A DNA stretch of 64,000 bases from an uncultured Campylobacterales bacterium. Its GTDB lineage: Bacteria > Campylobacterota > Campylobacteria > Campylobacterales > Sulfurimonadaceae. Made by a program: the position numbers and the translations under genes. Position 1 is the stretch's first letter. Each line of letters starts with the position of its first letter. Below the pieces are notes generated by a model. It did no database searches, was not told the DNA's origin, and worked only from the letters and a program-made list of their open reading frames with translations. This document shows, piece by piece, positions 59,080 to 64,000 of the stretch. The DNA is taken from contig CAITKP010000092.1 in NCBI GenBank assembly GCA_903892995.1, forward strand, positions 1 through 64,000, given 5' to 3'.

Positions 59080-59781
59080 CGCAACTCTTTTCTTATATCT
59101 TTTTTTATTCATCTACTTCTTTTAATACTTGTTTTCGTTGTATATAAGTCAATAACCCCCTCAAAAAAAGAGCAGATAAGAGTTCCTATCAAACTCTCAC
59201 AATGTATGGTTTCAAACTCTACATGTAAGGCAAAAGAGAGCCTCAAAGAGGAGCCAAAAAAAGTAGAAAAAGAGTTCAAATCTCAACCGATACAAAAGAG
59301 TATAAAAGAGCAGCCAAAACTTCCACAAGAGCAAAAAAGCTCTCCTGTACAAAACAGCTCTGTCCCTCCAATGATAGAAGAAAAAACGCTCAAAGATGTT
59401 CCAAAAGAGCAAGTTGTAGTTACTCAAAAAACGCTACAAAAACCTCCTCAATCAGAGATAAAAAATACCACTCCAAAAGAGCAAGCTCCAAAGTCAACCG
59501 GACAAGAGTATATGAAAACAAATATTTCTGCGATTATTGCGATGCTTCATGAGAATTTTTACTATCCTTCAAATGCGAGGAAGAGAGGTATTCAAGGGGA
59601 AGTTGTGGTAAAATTTACGCTTTGTAAAAATAGGGAGATCAAAGATATCAAAGTATCTAAAGATGCACCAGAGATTTTAAGTAAAGCTGCTATAAACACC
59701 ATAGAAAGTTTAAACCAAAAACTCCCAGCGCCAGCAGAAGAGTTGGTTTTGGAGCTTCCTATCGATTATAAATTACACTAA
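59080..59781 (+). CDS. TonB family protein (ORF opens 59050; likely start near 59071-59080)
   Basis: N-terminal TM, K/P/E/Q-rich linker, C-terminal YPSNARKRGIQGEVVVKFTLCKNREIKDIKVSKDAPEILSKAAINTI. Confidence 0.88.
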   Translation, partial: RNSFLISFFIHLLLLILVFVVYKSITPSKKEQIRVPIKLSQCMVSNSTCKAKESLKEEPKKVEKEFKSQPIQKSIKEQPKLPQEQKSSPVQNSSVPPMIEEKTLKDVPKEQVVVTQKTLQKPPQSEIKNTTPKEQAPKSTGQEYMKTNISAIIAMLHENFYYPSNARKRGIQGEVVVKFTLCKNREIKDIKVSKDAPEILSKAAINTIESLNQKLPAPAEELVLELPIDYKLH

Positions 59782-59789
59782 GGATTCGT

Positions 59790-60209
59790 ATGAAAAAAAT
59801 AGTATTAATGCTCTTTTTGGCTCTCTCATTGTGGGCAAATGAAGCAAGTAAAGCGGCAATGGAATTGGGCTATATTAACTCGTATGCAGAGGGAATAGCA
59901 AAAGCAAAAAAAGAGCATAAAATGATGATGCTTGTGCTTGTAAGAGATGGATGCCATTGGTGCAAAAAATTTGAAGCCCAGACACTCAAAGATAACAATA
60001 TCAAAAGTGCTTTAGATGGTTTTGTAAAAGTTTTAATGGATAGAAGTGAAGCTATGCCTGAGCGATTTCATACAAACTTTATTCCAACGACCTACTTTAT
60101 AGATCCAAAAACAGAAAAAAGTGTTTGGGAGCTCGCAGGATTTAAAGAGCCAAAAGAGTTTGGCGAGGATATCAACGCAGCGCGCACAGAGTATAAAACT
60201 AAAAAATAG
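59790..60209 (+). CDS. Thioredoxin-fold periplasmic protein
   Basis: Signal peptide; LVRDGCHWCKKFEAQTL (CHWC); FIPTTYFIDP. Confidence 0.85.
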   Translation: MKKIVLMLFLALSLWANEASKAAMELGYINSYAEGIAKAKKEHKMMMLVLVRDGCHWCKKFEAQTLKDNNIKSALDGFVKVLMDRSEAMPERFHTNFIPTTYFIDPKTEKSVWELAGFKEPKEFGEDINAARTEYKTKK

Positions 60210-60211
60210 TT

Positions 60212-61600
60212 TTATGTAAGAGGGATTTGCACTCTAAAGGTCGCTCCCTCGTACTGATTGAGAAAGTCAATCTTCCCTCCGATATGGCTCTCTATGATCA
60301 TTTTACTCATATATAAACCGATGCCCGTTCCATTTTTCCCTTTTGTGCTAAAGTAGGGTTCAAAAATTTTCTCTTTGATCTCCTCGTCAACACCTCCTGC
60401 ATAATCTTTTACGATAATTAGAAGATACTTATCATCCTTATAATATTCTACTTCAATCTCTATAAGGGCATTTTTGGCTTGAGTGATTATGTTTGCATCT
60501 ATGGCATTGTTGATGAGATTTATAAGTACTTGTACAAGTTCATTGGCATGCGTATTGATAACAATATCATCGCTACATGTAAGGCTAATCTCTATGTGAT
60601 ATGCCTGCGCTTTTGGCATGCTAAAGCTTAACGCTCTTTTGATGATCTTATCAACTTCAATACTCTCTTTCTTTTTATTTGGCTCAAAGAAGCTTTGAAA
60701 ATCATCGATAGTTTCAGAAAGATAGAGAATCGTGTCTGAGATAGTTTCTAATTTTTTCAAAACCTCACTTGGCTCTATCTCTCTTAACATTGAATTGATC
60801 TTAAGATTGGAGATGCCTAGCGTGATATTTGAAAGTGGCTGTCTCCATTGGTGGGCGATCATACTGATCATTTCGCCCATCGCTGCATGGCGTGACTGCG
60901 AGAGAATGATTCTGTCTTTTTTTAAAAGTTCATTTACCTTTTGTTCAACCTGAATCTCAAGATTTTGGTTCATCACTAAAAGCTCTCTTGTCTTTTGATC
61001 TACCTCTGCTTGAAGCAGGTTTGAAAAGTTTTCAAGTTCATTATTTTGAATTCGGATGGTTTCTTCATACTCATCGATCTTATTGCGATAAAGTTGGATG
61101 ATGATGGAGATAATGATGAGATCAAGTGAAAGATAAGAGATCTGAAACAAACTGTAATAAGTGGGGATAAAAGGCTGAAAATTAACTATAAACATCGTTG
61201 CTAAAAATGCACTTATCCAATAAAATCCATGCTTATCTGTAAAGTACAATAAAACTATCGGATAGGTAAATATCCAGATATGTTTGAGTTCACTTGGTAC
61301 ATGAAAAAGGATGAGAAGATTGAAAAAAATGAGATATTCAAGACATAAAACAGTTGTAATGGTCTCAAAATATTTTCTATCTATTCGAAGGATAAAGGTT
61401 GAAAATATATTAAATAGGACAATCCCCAGTTCAGCATAAGCAAGAGCAACATCATTTGAGATTAGGTTGTGAAAAGCAGCATAAAGGAGTGCAAAGGAAG
61501 AGAGTACAAAAGAGATATTGACCATACTGTAACGGCTTTGTATCTTATGCTCACCTTCATCAAAAACAAGGCCGCTTGTTAAAAAATTATTTAGCTTCAT
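60212..61600 (-). CDS. Multi-TM membrane sensor histidine kinase
   Basis: HAAMGEMISMIAHQWRQPLSNI H-box, LINLINNAIDAN, KNGTGIGLYMSKMIIE. Confidence 0.9.
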   Translation of the reverse strand: MKLNNFLTSGLVFDEGEHKIQSRYSMVNISFVLSSFALLYAAFHNLISNDVALAYAELGIVLFNIFSTFILRIDRKYFETITTVLCLEYLIFFNLLILFHVPSELKHIWIFTYPIVLLYFTDKHGFYWISAFLATMFIVNFQPFIPTYYSLFQISYLSLDLIIISIIIQLYRNKIDEYEETIRIQNNELENFSNLLQAEVDQKTRELLVMNQNLEIQVEQKVNELLKKDRIILSQSRHAAMGEMISMIAHQWRQPLSNITLGISNLKINSMLREIEPSEVLKKLETISDTILYLSETIDDFQSFFEPNKKKESIEVDKIIKRALSFSMPKAQAYHIEISLTCSDDIVINTHANELVQVLINLINNAIDANIITQAKNALIEIEVEYYKDDKYLLIIVKDYAGGVDEEIKEKIFEPYFSTKGKNGTGIGLYMSKMIIESHIGGKIDFLNQYEGATFRVQIPLT

Positions 61601-61619
61601 CTGATTTCTATCTCCTTAC

Positions 61620-62555
61620 TTAAGGTATGTAAATTTTATCTAAAAGCTCATTGTACTCATCACGCGCATCACTGTCAAGCGTGATACCGCCACCGCTTTT
61701 ATAAACAATCGTGCCATTTTGATTTTCCATAAAACGGATCATCACCGCACTTTGAAAAGAACTTCCATCAAACACGCCAAAAACACCGCTAAAATAGCCT
61801 CGCTCATAATTTTCTATCTCTTGGATAAGTTCAACTGTTTTTCGTTTTGGTGTTCCGCTTATACTTCCAGCAGGAAGAAGCTTTTTTAGGATGTATGAAA
61901 GATTTTCTCTCCAATCATCTGAAAGTTTTGCGACTATTTTTGAGCTTACATGTAAGAGTTTTTTCTCTCCCGCATTGATGAGTTGCGTATAGCGAAATTT
62001 CTCTACCTGTACATCATTTGCGACTATGCCTAGATCATTTCTCAAAAGATCCACGATCATCACATGCTCTGCCATCTCTTTTTCATTTTCTAAAATAATC
62101 TCTTTAGCATTGTTGATAGAAGCGTCGATAGTGCCTTTCATTGGATAGGTTTCAATGATATTGTCTTTGATTGTGATAAATCGCTCGGGAGAAAAACAGA
62201 GAAACTCCTCTTTGTAACGCAACTTAAATGGTGCGTTTGCATAGGTGAAAATCTCTTTAAAACTATGCTTACATGTAAGCTTTGTAGGTGCTGTGAGATT
62301 GAAAAGATAGCTGTTTCCGCTTTTGATATTTTCTATCACTTTATCAAATTTTTTTTTATACTCTTCAAATGAGAGAGGAAATTTTAAAAGCGAAAGATTG
62401 TGTTTTTTATAAGTAAAATTTTCATCGAAACTAAATTCTATATCATGTTCTGCAAGAGAGTTTAGTTCAAAAACATGAAAGTGGGAAGCTTTAAAATCGG
62501 TAAAAAAGAGAAAGGGTTCTCCAGCAGATGCCAGAGAATCAAGTTTATCAAGCAT
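61620..62555 (-). CDS. pabB: Aminodeoxychorismate synthase component I
   Basis: [89 protein letters not shown]. Confidence 0.92.
   Translation of the reverse strand: MLDKLDSLASAGEPFLFFTDFKASHFHVFELNSLAEHDIEFSFDENFTYKKHNLSLLKFPLSFEEYKKKFDKVIENIKSGNSYLFNLTAPTKLTCKHSFKEIFTYANAPFKLRYKEEFLCFSPERFITIKDNIIETYPMKGTIDASINNAKEIILENEKEMAEHVMIVDLLRNDLGIVANDVQVEKFRYTQLINAGEKKLLHVSSKIVAKLSDDWRENLSYILKKLLPAGSISGTPKRKTVELIQEIENYERGYFSGVFGVFDGSSFQSAVMIRFMENQNGTIVYKSGGGITLDSDARDEYNELLDKIYIP
61946..62278. repeat. Two CTTACATGTAAG palindromes in pabB
   Basis: Exact TTACATGTAA at 61946 and 62269. Confidence 0.9.
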
Positions 62556-63432
62556 TATGTATCAGTTTTTTCAGCACGGCCATACGGATATTGACCCCAT
62601 TTGCAACCTGTTGGAGCACTTTACATCGCTCATCAGCTAAAAGTGCATCATCAATATCGATGTTTCTGTGTACAGGGCCAGGGTGCAGAACGATAATATT
62701 TTTCTCTCCTAAAAGCTCTTTTGTAATACAAAAATCGCTTGCATAATCTTTGAGTGAAGCATAGTTTTGAGAAGAATGGCGCTCTGTTTGTGTGCGAAGA
62801 GACATAATCGCATCCACATTTTCTATCGCTTCTTTAAGATTGTGCGTTGTATGCAGAGATGTTTTTGGCAAAAATTGCGGCGGAGCGACTAAAATCACTT
62901 CCATACCAAAACGAGTGAGGAGTTCGATATTTGAGTTTGCTACGCGTGAGTTTTTGATATCTCCGACAATCGCGATACGTTTGCCTCTCACATCACCAAA
63001 ATGCTCTTTTAAAGTGTAAAGATCTAAAAGTGCCTGCGTTGGGTGCGCATGAGCGCCATCGCCTGCGTTGATGATAGAGGCTTTTGTATGGTTTGAGAGA
63101 ATCTTTGGAACTCCCGCATTTTCATGGCGTACGATGATGGCATGAGGGCCCATCGCATCGAGGTTCATCGCCGTATCTACAAGCGTTTCGCCTTTTTTTG
63201 TCGAGCTTTTTGAAACATCAAGATGCACCATCTCAGCGCCAAGACGTTTTGCAGCGATCTCAAAAGAGCTGCGTGTTCGCGTGGAGTTCTCAAAAAAGAG
63301 AGTGATAATGATTTTATCTTGGAGTATTCTATCAAATCTACCATCGCTAAAGCGTTTTGCATCTGCTAAAATAGCCTCTACTTCTTGTGTAGAAAAGTCA
63401 TCAGTACGGATTAAATGTTGCATTATTGTCTT
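62548..63432 (-). CDS. pyrB: Aspartate carbamoyltransferase catalytic subunit (ORF to 63486; probable start [11 protein letters not shown] near 63423)
   Basis: [53 protein letters not shown]. Confidence 0.95.
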   Translation of the reverse strand, partial: KTIMQHLIRTDDFSTQEVEAILADAKRFSDGRFDRILQDKIIITLFFENSTRTRSSFEIAAKRLGAEMVHLDVSKSSTKKGETLVDTAMNLDAMGPHAIIVRHENAGVPKILSNHTKASIINAGDGAHAHPTQALLDLYTLKEHFGDVRGKRIAIVGDIKNSRVANSNIELLTRFGMEVILVAPPQFLPKTSLHTTHNLKEAIENVDAIMSLRTQTERHSSQNYASLKDYASDFCITKELLGEKNIIVLHPGPVHRNIDIDDALLADERCKVLQQVANGVNIRMAVLKKLIHNA

Positions 63433-63463
63433 CTTTATATCTATTTTATTTTCGAGATTTACA

Positions 63464-64000
63464 TTAAAGATTATACAAGAGTTCACATATCAAATCAATA
63501 TCATCATCCACTTTTAGCACTTGTTGTTTTGTGTGCTCAAAATAGGGCAGAGAAACAGTAGAAAAATTTTCATCATTTTCACGGCAGTTAAAGGCTACTA
63601 AATGCTCTACATGTAAGCCCTCAAGCGCTTTTTTGCTGAGTAAAGTATCGTTGATGCAGCCAAGTGAGCAGTGCGTAACCAAGAGCACTTTTGCATCTAG
63701 CATCTTTATGAGATCGATCATCATCGTATTTGCATCGATGGGGACATATAAACCTCCAGCGCCTTCGATAAGTACGATATCACAAGAAGCTTCCATCGCT
63801 TCAATCGCACGCAAAACAGATTTGAGATCAAAAGCGGTGTTTGAAGAAGCGACAAAAGGAGCCGCAGGGAGCTCATAGGTAATGGGCACGATATCTTCCA
63901 CTTCAAGCGACCAAAGTTTTGGATTGAGAGCCTTAGCACACTCTAGGAGCTCTTCGCCATCTGGTGCATAGCCATCGCTTACTCCAGTTTCAATGGGTTT
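63464..64000 (-). CDS. bioD: Dethiobiotin synthetase, C-terminal part (truncated by window edge)
   Basis: Reverse reading from the edge: [52 protein letters not shown]..., then [16 protein letters not shown]. Confidence 0.88.
   Translation of the reverse strand, partial: KPIETGVSDGYAPDGEELLECAKALNPKLWSLEVEDIVPITYELPAAPFVASSNTAFDLKSVLRAIEAMEASCDIVLIEGAGGLYVPIDANTMMIDLIKMLDAKVLLVTHCSLGCINDTLLSKKALEGLHVEHLVAFNCRENDENFSTVSLPYFEHTKQQVLKVDDDIDLICELLYNL

Overview
The window is a 64 kb, AT-rich, gene-dense piece of a bacterial chromosome. Protein content looks like Campylobacterota (Sulfurimonas/Sulfuricurvum-type): CheV-CheA(Y)-CheW, a STAS-MlaE/F/D cluster, an Opr-type porin next to feoAB, and many OmpR-type two-component pairs. 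Most of it is housekeeping: rho, murI, dnaX, greA, argC, surE, pgi, pyrB, pabB, bioD, glnK-amtB, pepP, feoAB. An accessory block at about 24.9-40.5 kb holds a CzcCBA-type RND efflux operon, a c-type cytochrome/outer-membrane protein, ApbE, and several response regulators, kinases and porins. I saw no rRNA, tRNA, CRISPR array or transposase. The strongest unexplained signal is a perfect palindrome, TTACATGTAA (often CTTACATGTAAG). I count 23 exact copies plus about 15 one- or two-mismatch copies, nearly all inside coding sequences, in both stop-free frames (peptides LTCK and LHV[R/S]). This looks like selection at the DNA level for an undescribed interspersed site. Other notable observations: (i) an MBOAT/AlgI-like O-acetyltransferase frameshifted at a G10 tract, a likely phase-variable locus in an OFF state; (ii) a compact lsrK-like AI-2 kinase, RhaD-type aldolase and ABM-monooxygenase (LsrG-like) module with no lsr transporter in view; (iii) an ApbE flavin transferase with a small neighbour carrying an SGAS motif; (iv) a structured leader in the rho-murI gap.
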